From Sequoia sempervirens (taxonomy: Eukaryota; Streptophyta; Pinopsida; Cupressales; Cupressaceae), in NCBI GenBank assembly GCA_007258455.2, contig VDFB02321319.1, positions 246,570-310,569 on the forward strand: DNA of 64,000 nt, in the 5' to 3' direction. Of this stretch, positions 23,573 through 35,867 are shown in pieces. Both the position numbers and the translations under genes were made by a program. Each line of letters opens with the position of its first letter. The stretch's first letter is position 1. The notes under the pieces were generated by a model. It searched no databases. It was not told the origin of the DNA and saw only the letters and a program-made list of their open reading frames with translations.

Positions 23573-26500
23573 TTTGCTAAGAGTTCTGGGAAAACTAGGT
23601 TTTTCTAGATTGTTCTAGGGTTTTGGCGCAATAGGAAACTTAACTAGGGAAAATCTAAGCAATCCAATTGCAAGCAATAAAATTCTAGTTTATAACAGAC
23701 CCTAGAGTGCAAATTAGATGCAGAAGCAAGCAGTTGCAAACAATTTTGCAAGAAATTGAGCAAGTTATAAGCAGAAATGCCCTTACAAGTTTGCGGATGA
23801 GAAAAGCCTAATTTTGGACGCAGAAAGCTCGCAAATTCACTAAAATTGATCTCCTAATACTCTGGATTCTTTTGTGATTTGCAATTATGCGTTAAAACTA
23901 GCTTTTATAGAAAAAAGCGTTCAATTTCAGGCTTGGGGCATCTTTTCTGCCATTAATTTTCAACTCGCACAAGCCAGAGTGCGTGCATCTACCCATTTCG
24001 CTACTTTGAATTCAGGTTGTTGATCTTTAGTCGATCAATTTGATCTAATGGCGTAGATGGAGTCAAGCCGATTTGAAAAGATTGATCGGCTTTGAAAAAA
24101 GCACAAACCAATTGTCTTTGTCCATGTGGATGTGTTTTTACAAGTCACCAAGGGCTCCACCATCGAAGAATATGTCAACAAAGTCCACGTGTTGGCTCCC
24201 CACGATTCTACGATCATGCATTGGAGTGGCAAATCGAGGCTCGTGAAATGGTGGAAGGCCACTCAAATCTTGCCACGTGTCTCAAGATAAGCACCCTTTA
24301 ACTTCCTCTTTATACCCTCAACACTTAATCAAATTCATCAGCATCACATACTTCTCCATCGGATGGCTGAAACCTCGCCACGTGGTGGCCTCCTGCGTTT
24401 TCGTAGTCAAATGAAGGCTTCACATAGAGCTCCTGCGGAATGGCGGGGTATGGTGCAAATTGTGCCACAAGGCACCATTTTAGCCTTCAGATGTTGGGCC
24501 CCTCAGAAAACCTAGGCAGAGACTGGATGCATGGCACCTTCCCACGATTCTGCAGCCAAATTTTAATGAATAAAATATGGCCCACGGAATGGTGGAAACC
24601 AATGAGGTAATGACATTTGTCTTCAACAAACACGACCCGTGGATAATTTAAAACATTTTTAGAGCATGTGCACAAAGTTATGACTTAAAAGGGGGTTGCG
24701 GCTAGGTCTATGAGTAGTTATGACATAAATTTGAACCATAGACTTAGGATTAGGACTTGAGACTTAGGACAAAATATTTTTGGATGAAATATTTAAATAA
24801 TAAAGCGACTACATGACTATTAAAAGTGACAGGATAACCGAGAAGGCTAGGAACTTGGGGCCAGTAAACAGATGATTATAAAGGCTTAAGCCATGACTAA
24901 TGCGATTGGCAATCGACTAATACAGGTCAACAAATGATTAGAAAAAAAAGCTAGGGCACAGAACTGTTAGGGCTTAAGTGGGGTTTTAGACCTTGGGAGA
25001 ACTCTCAAATGCAAAATTTTATCAAGCCCAAGCTAACAAATAATGACCAAAACGCTCAAAATATTTTAGACCATAACATGGACCCTCAATTTTTTTATGA
25101 AGTTCTATCAGATCATTTGTCAACAATAACAAACACAAAGATCAAGAATATGATATTATAGCAGGGTAAAATACCGGAATGGAATTTCTTTGGAATTCAA
25201 TAAATGTTTAACAAAATGCTCACAATTGCAATGACCATAATAAATTTTGAAACATTCACTCATTGCTTGTAATGACCCCTTTCTAGTGAAAGCACCTAAT
25301 CCTGAATCTTGCATTCAAAGTGTTTCTCAAGGAGACATTAGAAATGTTAGAGATCAATGAATTTCAGTAATAACATCTAAAAGACGATATAAATATTTCA
25401 TTTTGGTCAAAGGATTATTCGTTTCCTTCTTGTCACTCCTATGAATGATTCTTCTGTATTATATTAAAATGTTTCCTCTTCTTTATATATCCTAAGTGCA
25501 ATAGCAACTCGGAGATGTATATATATATTTACTCATTTCCTATTATTCTTATAGACTTATCTATATCTATGTATATATAAATAATTACCACATAAGTGTA
25601 CATGTTAGTCCTACTAAATTTTAAATCTTTTACTTTCATTTATTTTTGTCTCTAGCTAACTAGAATTGATATTATAGATTACCATTTATCGCTAACCTTA
25701 TGTAGGCGACCCCTCAATACTCCCGAGAGGCTACAATACCGGCATCGAACCTCCTCAACCGAAGTAATGCCACTCGGGCGCCTCATGGCAAATAAGCTTC
25801 AAGCCCACGATTGCTAAACAGAGTATACACGGTCTCTATCAATTAAAGACAACAGTGGTGTAAAGGTGTATATAATTGGTCCCACTGATGATTCTGACTC
25901 CTCAATTGACTTTAGTGCAATAGCTAGCCCGAGATAGGATGACGAATTCCTCCAGCGATGATGATTCTTTAATCTCCTTTATTCTCCTCCCTTCGACAGC
26001 TTATGGGGTTTGAATCGTCTTCAGCCGTACCTTTCCCCTCGCCATTCCCTTGTATTTCCAGATACTACAGTTGCACTGTTGCAGAGTGAAAGAGAATCAC
26101 TCAAAATCTAAATGCACGTCTCTCATTTCATTATATATACGGTAAGTGCAGTGTTTCTTCAATTGAGATGCGTGGCATTATTGACGTCTTATATTCATAT
26201 TATTATATTTATTACGAAGGAGAATGGTTGCATAGAGTTAAGCGAATAACTGGTCACCAGTATTGAACGGAACGGTGTAGATGCAATTGAAGCTCTATGT
26301 ATCAATTAACATTTAGCAGACTTGTCTTAGGCGGATCCTCCTCAATAAAATCTAACCAAGTTACCAGACTGCGCCAAGTTTCCTGAAGAAACATGACTTC
26401 TTTATTATTTGTCCTTTTTCTCAAATCTAATCCTTTCTAGCGATGATTGGTTTCTCCTCCACTCGAACTGCAGATGGATGCCTATTTCTCATGATTCCTT

Positions 26501-26635
26501 GAATCATTTGTGCTTTAAGTGTCTATATTTCCAGCCATGGTGATGAACTTGGTCCCCCCATTTCGATGATCTCTTTCTTCAATTTATATTCTTATTATAG
26601 GGAAAGAGGCATCTATTCAAAGGTCACGTCCCTTG
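23573..26635. other. Non-coding stretch, probably decayed LTR leader and flank
   Basis: 23573-24660 lies upstream of the ORF-L relative and has repeated GCCACGTG/CCACGTG and AATGGTGGAA words (24120-24620), perhaps a weak U3 array. 24660-25265 has nothing recognisable. At 25266 TGTAATGACCCC resembles a family F LTR start on +, but no matching end was found. 25300-26635 shows no coding signal. Confidence 0.35.
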
Positions 26636-26640
26636 CTACA
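26636..26640. repeat. Target site duplication CTACA, left copy
   Basis: CTACA directly precedes the TGTTGG terminus and matches 30760-30764 exactly. Confidence 0.85.
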
Positions 26641-27029
26641 TGTTGGCATTTAAATTCGCACCTCTGGAATGCGTATTTGAAATGAACAACTATGCACAGA
26701 TAAACTGCTCTTCAAATTAGGAGGGGAAGCTCCCTCTTGCTGATGTGTTGAAAGAAAAGAAAGAAGCTTGCCTATCTTGGTTAGACACAAGGTTTATTAA
26801 ACACAAACGCCGCAGCTGAGATTTTCTGTTTTAAGAACTTCAACTACGACTAACTTAAACTAAAGACGTTTCTAACTTCCTCAAGTAATAAGCAAGAGAA
26901 ACTAGAAATGAACAAGGTTGATTTCTGACAAAATACTTCAATAAACTCTCTCTCAACAAACATCTACACACTTCAATGTGAGTTGAAATCAAGATCATAA
27001 AAGTAGAACATAAATAACGGAAATCTGAG

Positions 27030-27260
27030 ATGTTATATCAAGGCAAAGGAGGCTCACGATTTTATTACTCAAACTTCTGGAACAAAACTCACTTCTAACA
27101 TGCCTAGAACAAGAAATTGCAGCTAAAGAGGCTTGCAATCTTGTTCTTACACAATAGAAACAGCAATCACAATAACTCCTTGTTGGCTAAAAGAGACTCA
27201 ACAATTTGCTATCACAAAACAATTGAACAACACTCAAATAACAAATAGAAGGCACAATAG
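27030..27260 (-). repeat. R/U5 tandem repeats of about 84 bp
   Basis: Diverged units with AAAG(G/A)AGGCTCACGATTTT-like and TTGTT(C/A)T(T/C)AC blocks start near 27039, 27119 and 27207, just downstream of the TATA box on -. They correspond to the 89-bp arrays of the other G LTRs. Confidence 0.5.
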
Positions 27261-27315
27261 GCTCAGTGTTTTGTTATCACTAGCATGGTTAAAAAAACTA
27301 ATGAGCAAAGGCTCT

Positions 27316-27323
27316 TATTTATA
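27316..27323 (-). promoter_or_regulatory. TATA box of the solo LTR
   Basis: TATAAATA on -, with the same flank (TAAGAGCC) as 4559-4566. Confidence 0.65.
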
Positions 27324-27569
27324 GACAAGCAGAGGAGTAGGGAACCCTAAAATCTCCTTGCTTTCACAATCTAGGGCTTGCTCAGCAAGCAAGCTTTATT
27401 ACTAAATCTAGAAAGATAACATCTAACACCTAAGAAAGCAGAAAAAGCGGGAAACACCAACTATTACATCTTATCTTCTTTCTATCCTCAAAGAATGGAT
27501 AAGGATCATTCCAAGAATAGAAAGAAAGCGGGAAAGAAAGCTTCTAGAAGAAAGCTGCTTTAAAGCTCG

Positions 27570-28148
27570 ATCACATCCATAGAAAATTAGGAAACCGTGT
27601 CCTGGTCGGCATCTATGCCCCAATAGCAAAACAACGCTTCTAGAATATCTTCAGCATCCGCAATAAATCTCAGGAAATCTTCGACCTCATTGGCCGCTTT
27701 CAAACTTTAATACATCCATTGAAACATGACCCACTCCTCCGAAACCATCTAACACAGATTAGAATCTATGATAAACTCGATGAAAAGAAGAGCTTCAATC
27801 ACCCTTTGAGATAGTAAGCTTTCGGCCATGGGGGAATGGAAAAACACTTCTCGATCATATCAGGCTTCAAACGCAAATCAATCTGCCATCCACGACTAGA
27901 TCTCCCTTGTAGCCAGGTTGTAATGCTTGATGCAAGCGATTACTAACTCAAGACTCTGAACTGATATAGGAATAGACGCTGCTGCATGGAGTCCAGAGTG
28001 TCCCAGGTTTCGATTGAGGTGTTGCCTGCGCTCTCCAAAGCATGTAAATCAAACACCGGCTTGATATGATGCAAGTCTGTCTCAGTGTTTTGATGAAATC
28101 ATAATAGAGAGTTGATTCAGTCTTGAAAATATTGGGAGTGTACTCCAT
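27570..28148 (-). pseudogene. ORF-L remnant with a large internal deletion
   Basis: Starts at ATG 28148 (MEYTPNIFKTEST), which parallels MQYSQVQYETKT of the long copy. After frameshifts, SVQSLELVIACIKHYN (near 27930) matches TLQSVELVIAYIKHYN, and LKPDMIEKCF matches LKPQDIERCF. From about 27760 the sequence resembles the C-terminal end (NEVEDFLRFIADAEDILE), so about 2.5 kb of the middle is gone. This accounts for the shorter LTR. Confidence 0.65.
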
Positions 28149-29024
28149 TTCGGAAACCTTGAAGAATGACTGTAAACTCGCCTATGTTCAGACAAGTTTT
28201 GAGCAACTTACTATTTTTAGAATGTTGATTTTCTTGCTCCAACGACAAATTTTTTGAATTTTTTTCTAAGATATGGGTTTTGCTCAGAATTTCGTTGCAA
28301 GACAACCTATCGTCTGTTTGAAAATTTTGAATTTTTCCTAAAAAAGCAGCAAACCCTAATTTCTTCAATTTTTCACCGAAAAAGTGGCACTGGGTTTTGT
28401 TAGAATATGATTAGAAATGAGCCCAGTTGATTAGATTTGAAAATACGATGGCTGATCGAAAAAGCAGCCAACCCTAGGATTTGAAATTTTCTTGAAAAAG
28501 CGTAATATGGGTTTTCTTCAGAAGACCGATTTGAGAGAACAGATGATTGAAAACTGAATGAACTGAGGATTTCACCGACATGCAAATAAAAAGTAGCTGC
28601 TGCAACTTGATGAAGTTCTTGAAAATTTCTTCAGAAGAATGAAGTGATAAGACCCAGATGGCTGAAAATTTGAAAACCTTGGCCTTCTCCTTGAAAAACT
28701 TGATCTTCTGGATGAAAAAGCTTGAAAAAGCAAGGGTTTATGTTGCTGATCTGAAAAATTTGATGAATAACCAGCAAACTTGAGTTCTTGAATCATAAAA
28801 ATTCTTCAAACTTGCTGCTCCAACTTTCTCCTTTGAATGCTACCTACAAAAATAATGAAAATTACATGAAAGAAAGGTGTTAAATAGACTTAGGGTTTTG
28901 AATTAGGTTTGCTTTCTTTTGCTTTTATTTCCAAAACCCTAAAAATCCTTGATCATTGAACTTGGATGCCTTCTTCCTCTTTGCAATTTTGAAAATCTTG
29001 AAAATTTCTCTAAGGCATGAGAAG

Positions 29025-30180
29025 ATGGGCGCCCTTCTTGGCTAGGGGCGCCCACTTCAAGCAGTGTTAGTCAATTTTTTGATATTTTCAACTTTCTGCC
29101 ATTTTGACCCCCTACTTCACCTTCGATTTCCGGCTTGCAGACTAATCTGATAAGCGAGCTCAAGGATTCGTCATGAGCCCAACTGATTCTGAGAAGATTG
29201 TTCGGAGGAGTCTCTGCTAAAATCCTCATCTTGACCTTCAAATTCATGGGAGCCTTTTTCCTCCAGGGGCGCCCATTTTGTCCAGAAGCCATTTTCTTGA
29301 TCTTTAGTTCCTTCATTAACTCCTCTTCTATGATGATCATGTCGAATCTGTGACTCCGTCGGATTGACTAATGGTTATGCTCGTTGTTGCTGGAGAGATA
29401 TTAAGAGGGTTCTCCTGGAGAAGCTTCATTAAACAGCTGGATTTGAGCCTTCAAAAACTTGGGCACCCCTGGCAAGCTGGGGCATAGAATATTTTCACAA
29501 TTTCCTGTTTGCTTCTGAACTTTGATTCTTAGCTCTTGTCAGACCCTCCGATTAGCTTCTCGTCTCTAGCAACTGCAACCTTCGATTGACGCGTTGAATA
29601 TCTCGTCGAAGAGCTGGATCAATTGCGAAGAGATCATATTAGAGCCACTTCTCTAGATTCATTTGTTTTACCTCTTAAAATCTTGGGCACCCTTCTTCAC
29701 CAGGGGCACCCAAACCTTGCAGACTTAGTCGATTTTATTTGATTTTCATCTTCAAGTTTGAAACCTTCATTCTGTATGTTCCACTTTGATCTAAATTTGC
29801 TGGAGATTGGACAATCGAATGATCTGACGGAGACAGGCGTTGCGAAGCTGGCTGAATACCGAAGAGATCAAGCATATTCTCAAACCTTAACTGCTGAGTT
29901 AGGTGCTTCAAAAAGCTAGGCGCCCTTCTTCACCAGGGGCGCCCAAAGTCTCCACACTTAGTAAAATTTTGATAATCTTCATGCTTTTCATTCTGACTTC
30001 TATGTGAATCCTCCCTGTTCAGCCTCGAATCCCGAATGACTGGATAATCTAATGACTACACCGTTAGATTCGTTGCGGAGCTGGCAGAGAAATGAACTTT
30101 GATTAGAAGTATAAACCCTAATTTTATCATTTAGTGCCCTAAAAAGATGGGCGCCTATTCTCTTCTGGGGCGCCCAAGTC
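29025..30180 (-). repeat. Six-unit GGGCGCC palindrome array (213-233 bp period)
   Basis: Units start at about 29027, 29248, 29461, 29685, 29918 and 30149. The core is GGGCGCCC, 8-12 bases, then GGGGCGCCC; several copies have A for G in the core. Between cores the units share GACT/CTGATT, AAGCTGG and GAAGAGATC words. The array lies in U3 upstream of the ORF-L start. Confidence 0.85.
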
Positions 30181-30759
30181 AACCAGTATTAAAAAAATTT
30201 CACATTTTTCACTTTCTTCTCCGTTCTTCGTGCTCGCTCACCAACTCGCCTTCTGCTGAATGCCTAAATGTTGAATCTGACGCCTGGCAGCTGACTGACC
30301 TCCATTGATGACCTCGGAGCTCCTGATATGCTTATGAAAAAGCAGAATAGACCCACTAGGGCAAAACTGATTATTTTGAGATTCTGACTGCACCAGCCTA
30401 ATATGGATGTATTTTGAGCCAATCAAAAACAGTTTGGACCCTGACGGACCAACTTTCTATTTTTAGAAAGTTTTGCCAGTATCCGTTTCCAAAGAAACCC
30501 AGAAAAAGTTACTATTTTTAGAAAATTTCTAAAAATAGCAGTTTTCCTAAAAAGTAGGGATGAAAAACTGAGATCTGGGTTTTGTAGATTAAGCTGCTTG
30601 AGCAGACCCAGATCGTCAAATTTTGAAAATTTTACGTTCTAACCCCTCATGCAAGACATGCACACCCAAATTTTGACCTTTTGACTGATTTAACAAGACT
30701 TTTACTCATTTCTTCAAAATGTCTAAGTGTAACAAAAATTTAAATTTTGGGGTACAACA

Positions 30760-30764
30760 CTACA
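30760..30764. repeat. Target site duplication CTACA, right copy
   Basis: CTACA directly follows the TGTTGTACC terminus (reversed on +) and matches 26636-26640. Confidence 0.85.
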
Positions 30765-33700
30765 GAACCTTAAATCTTGCCTTTTTAAAGTGAGACGTCC
30801 TCCTTGTAAAGAAGTAATCACTGCATTTCAATAATTGCTTGAGTTAGTAAAGATTTTAACTAAATAATTGGTTTTGACAACCCTCACGTGAATGTCCGCC
30901 ATCAACAATATAATCTTCAGATTCTCACAAAGCTACGATGGTACCAGGAATAAATAATTGTGAGTTTCATATTCTTTAGCGATACTCCTTCATCTATGTC
31001 AGCATCAAGACACAGCAACAGACTTCAGAAGAGCCGTGAGAGTCCATGGTGGTGGTATGCGTCATGCCCGTCTGAAAATCATGATATTTGTTTAGGGATA
31101 TATGCCAACGCCACTTAATCTATATGCGATTTGGATTGTCAAACTCTTATTTAGATATAATTTGCAATAATCGCCCAGCTTGTAAATATATATTATGTTT
31201 ATAGTATTATCATTTATATTAGGTTCTCTTTATTTTATTACTTTTATTCTAGATGTTGGAGAATCAATAATACATATCATTTATTTATTATTATGATTAT
31301 TACCTTATGGTAATTATAATTATAATAATATTATTAATATTTCTTTTATACCTTTAATATGTATTTTGTATTTATAATAATTATAGTTGTCTAATAATGA
31401 TAGTTTATCTATTATATCGTGATATTGTTTTGGAGAATTACAATGGTAAAATATCAAATGGTTACTATTTTAATTGCATTTCTAAATTATCTAAATGTCC
31501 GATTTCGGGGACATGACATTGCTGTAGCATAATGTTATTACAAATTTTTCAATAAATATTTGTTACCTTTTAGATCAAACAAATGTCAAAATCATACAAA
31601 AATATTGTTGCTGGAGCACAAGATTATGACATAGAAAATTCATATACATTAATTTATAGAAATGAACTAGTAACCCTGACCCATATGCTGCTGTAGATGA
31701 CCAAAAATGGTTGCAGACCTGCTGCTAGTAATCAGAAATATATATTCTAATCTGCCCTTTATTCCATGTGAATCCCTTGATACAAATTTTAGGCATCAAG
31801 GATTCCTTTAAAGGGGAATCGATACCCTCATACTCCCTTTTAAATTTGCAATCTTCCTTTCAAGGCTCCGATTGGCATAAAGTCTCAAATATTTTCAAAG
31901 GGAAAATATTCCCACATCCTCCTACTCTTGCGATCTCCTTTAAAAAATGCAGCAGCTGGATATTAGCTGATATAATTAGCTATATTGTCTCTAAAATGGG
32001 ACTGCAAATATAATAGGGTGTGAAACCTTTGCTGTGTATAACCACACTCACAAAATATAAATTTATGTAGATCATATATATATATATATATGATCTACAT
32101 AAATTTATATTGTTTACAAATCTCAATAAATTTAACCTTGCAGCAGAATACCAAAATTTGGATAGATAAATCTTTCTTCTTTAGCACAAAATCTCAAACT
32201 GAACCCTTTCAGCACATTCTGTGACCCTAAATGAATCATACCGTATTGGCTAGGGAAGATCTTTCACTCCCGAAACCAATCTTCACCTTAGAGTTTTCAT
32301 CCAAGGGCGGTAGAAATCTGCTCAACTCCACAACTAGGGTTTCAATAAAGTATCAAATGGCAAGAATGAATGAAATGAGTCTCCTTAACCTCCTTTTATA
32401 ACCCCTGTGGAACTTTCCAAAAATTATATTTAAAAATCACTTTTTATCCTTTTAGCTCTTTATAAGTGACTTTTCAAACTCTTTTAATTTGATAATACTT
32501 TTAATCCTTACTTTCTAAGCCACTTTTAATATTTCATTTTAAACAACCTTTTAAATAATCACTTTGTACCCCATTCCTAGTATATCACTTTGGCCCTCTT
32601 TTAAAAGCACTTATGATGTCGGCCACCCTTCTTTAAAATAAATAAATAAACATAAGTTGCCTTTAAGAAAATAATATAAAGTTACTTTAAGACAATTTAA
32701 GTTATTTATTTAATTATTTTTCCCCACATCCCTAAGTGTACAGAAAGTTAGTGTTTTCCAAGAATGTTGAAATTCCCACAAATACTGGAAAAGCCATAGA
32801 AAAAAGACATTACAAGTAGGCATGCATTATGCAAATACTAGACAAGTACAATTGTTGACTGACCTTGTCTTGAAAATTAATAAGTAAAATTGATGTAGTG
32901 TAAAGATGAACATTGAGATTCAATATTAATTTGAAATATAAGTACATTGTTCATCACTTTGGTAAAACTTGTTATATACTATATAGGCTTACAAGAATGA
33001 GGAAACCACTTAAATTAATATGAATCAACACTATATTAGAGACCTTTATGAGATCAATAATTATTTTATCAATAGTATTTGCCAATGAAGGAAGACAAGA
33101 TGAAAAAATGGATGAAAGCACAATATAACTCATATTAAGATCAAAGTTTCCTTTGTTAAAACTTAAAACAGTATCTAAAGGACATTGACCAGACATATAA
33201 CAACGACATAAGTATATCCTTTGTTTATCATTAAGGTAGGTAATAAAGAACCTAATCCATACCTTGCCTTTATTGTGTATCATTTGTACCCCATCAAAAC
33301 CATATACCTATCATTGAAAAAAATGAAATACAAATAACTAGCCTTGATAAAGAAACATGCCAAGCAAAAACATCATAATCAAGTAAATAACAGAGTACTA
33401 ATGAAAAAATATTCCATACATAGTAGCCATTTATAGCAAACAGAATTTTAAAACATGGTAGGAATAAAAAAGGGATCAAGGAAGCTCTTGAAATGTCTCA
33501 AACTTTTTAAAATATGAAATATATGAAGATGTCTATAATCTCTCAAATAATCTCCAAAGGTATTAGTTATTGTATCAGTTAGTACATGTCAATCTATTTG
33601 CAGTTAAACATTTTTACAGTCAGCCCTCTTCTTTAAAAGGATTAAGTTTTATCATATGTTTAAATGTAAGGACTTCAGAATATTTTAGAATGCAAAAGAG

Positions 33701-33776
33701 AACTTGAATTGCATAAAATCAAGTAAAAAATGTTAAAACTAACTTTTCCAACAATGGCATTAATTCAATAGAGCAG
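30765..33776. other. AT-rich stretch without a recognised gene
   Basis: 31200-31500 is very AT-rich. 32180-32410 (ending CTCCTTTTATAACCCC) resembles the TATA region of family F LTRs on -, and may be an old LTR. Short frames at 31768-32013, 32972-33283 and 33294-33479 have no recognisable content. Confidence 0.35.
32054..32111. repeat. Perfect 58-bp palindrome with a TA core
   Basis: The left half (29 bp, AATATAAATTTATGTAGATC then TA repeats) is the exact reverse complement of the right half. It could extrude as a cruciform. Confidence 0.9.
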
Positions 33777-33779
33777 TTG

Positions 33780-34590
33780 ATAAGATTATTTTATCAATTT
33801 AATCCCAATGATGAGAAAGTTTGCAATAATACAAAGGGATTTGGAGAGAAATTAGCACAAGGTGCAAAGATAAGGGAAGAGATGAGCAAGACGGGAATTT
33901 TCATTTTAGGGAAAAGCCCTTCTACTTCAAACAAAGGTGCCCTATCCAGCCAAGAGTCACAAACAATGGCCTAATTTTCAATGAAAAAACTTTCCAATTT
34001 GTGATAGGCACAATTCGATCCCTACTGGTAGAAGAAGCCATTTTCTAAACAATGTTGGGGATCCATCTAGGGTTCTGACCTCACATGAGATCACAATTAA
34101 TTTGGCAGTGACTAAAATGAGCTTCAAAACTCATCTCAAATCACATGCTATTATTGGCAAATTTGCAAACTGTTTCCCAGCAAATTGGTAAAATCCACTT
34201 GGGATGGCATGCATCAAATTCCTTTTTTACCTCAAGGACTTTTCATGGTCCTCTAACCATCTATGGATTATAAAGAAAGAATTTTGAATGGGTCATTATT
34301 GCTAGATGGTGTTGGTCTATTCACCCAGGAATGGTGACCAAAGTTTGATTCCTTAGCATGTAATCTTGAATTTTCTCTAGCCTAGATTCCCCTTTACAAT
34401 CTACCGCTAGAATATTGGAATGTCACTATGCTTTTGAAAATTGGTAATTCACTTGGAAAATTCATAGAGGTGGATGGTATTGTCAAAGACGTGAAACCAA
34501 GATTATATGCTCAAATTTGTTTTAATATAAATTTCTCCTCCCCTTTCCCAAAATTCATTCTTCTAGAGACTTCAAAAAGTGAGTGATCTC
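33780..34590 (+). pseudogene. LINE ORF1 remnant (DUF4283-like)
   Basis: The region 34110-34590, read across broken frames, shows FKTHLKSHAIIGKF near 34120. It then has IPLYNLPLEYW, LLKIGNSLGKFIEVD and PRLYAQICF in one frame at 34385-34590. This is the standard layout of the DUF4283/zinc-knuckle ORF1 protein of plant L1-type LINEs (an RNA-binding particle protein). The Trp expected before IPLYNLP is a TAG. Upstream, 33777-33974 may be its N-terminus. ORF2 (endonuclease, RT) is absent, so the copy is broken at its 3' side near 34640. Confidence 0.65.
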
Positions 34591-34599
34591 AAAATATTG

Positions 34600-35867
34600 A
34601 AATAGAACTGCCCTAGCCTGAGGTGCTCTCACAACTCAAAGCAGGTGTAATGACCTAGGGTTTAAAGATGCAAAATCTTAGGGTTTTTGAATAGGCTAAT
34701 CACATTAAGGTCAGAATTTCAAAACCAAAAGCAATCAGTTTTCCATAGTAGTAACACCTCATACACTCAATTTTTGTAAGAACCCCTACTGGTTTTTACC
34801 CGATTTTAACGAATTTATAGTTTGACATATGAAATCATTTTGTCACACTATTTGCATGTGATTGGTCTGGGCATTGCTTTTGTTTGTAAGTGCGGGTTCA
34901 TAAAGCTATTCAGAGTATAGGAAAATACCATAATGTATTGCTTCAGAATATGGATATTAATATTTCAATTGTTGAAGCATGAAACTCTACACAATTAGTT
35001 CGCTTTCAGTATTTTTGGACAGTCCAATAATAGAGCAAATGTAAATTCATTCAGATTCATTACATAATATAAAATACCCGTGAACTAGCTGTGAAGCCTT
35101 GCCAGTGGGTGAAGAAGTCTGAGTGGTTCGAACAACAGATGAGAAAATCAAAGAAATTTCCTTCAAACCTGCATCGTGGCTTCCTCCTAGCATCCACGGT
35201 TTGCATACAAACTCTGTCCACTTAATCTGGGAGCCTATCCTTCCAAAAACCCGTGCAACAATATTAATCTAAATATGATTTCCTGTCCTGGAGGTTCTAA
35301 TATAAGCTGCAGACCAAGAACTTTTCCTTACGCCAGTTAAAAGGAAATATCGATTATCACTATTAACCTCGACTTCAGGAATATATCAGCTATTGTTGGA
35401 AACTCACGACACCATTAGCATTCCCATGATTCTGAAATGTATTGTTGGGCTCCCTGAATATAGTCTATGCTGAGACCCTTCAAGCACGTCACTAGATTGG
35501 ACCCATGCGATTATATTTTCTTCACCCACAATTGAATTTTAATATCATACGGCTCCTTCAATTCGATTTTGCCTGAAAAGTGAATAATAATCATGTTGGC
35601 TACTTCTTTGTCTTTTCCTAAAGACCAATCAATTGAAATGTGGTTCCTTGAACATGTGATAACCATAAGGAGTAATATTTGACGCCTTAGAAATGTCAGA
35701 GTCGATTTTGTATATACTTGGCGGCTAAGTCATAGATGGGTCCCATATGTATTTTGTCCTATCTGCCACCCGCGTTTCCATTTATCTCATTGTTTTGTCA
35801 TTATCTAACTGCATATGCTTTCAGAAAATGATATTTGAAGAATATTAATTAAATCCCTATTTAAATG
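34600..35867. other. No gene seen; possible LTR start at 34645
   Basis: TGTAATGACCTAGGG at 34645, followed by AATAGGCTAATC, resembles a family F LTR start on +. No primer site or end was found. The rest shows no coding signal. Confidence 0.3.

Larger units (their letters stand above)
26641..30759 (-). mobile_element. Complete solo giant LTR (4.1 kb), family G
   Basis: On - it starts TGTTGTACCCC (30759) and ends GCCAACA (26641) and is flanked by CTACA on both sides, so both ends are true integration ends. In order on - it has the GGGCGCC array (30180-29025), the ORF-L start (ATG 28148) with most of ORF-L deleted, a TATA box (27323-27316), the R/U5 repeats and the conserved U5 end. No gag-pol is present. 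This is the expected product of recombination between two LTRs. Confidence 0.88.

Noticed and set aside
29025..30180. Regularly spaced repeats resembling a CRISPR array
   Set aside because: The unit is over 200 bp, the spacers are related to each other, and it lies in a plant LTR. It is a tandem repeat.
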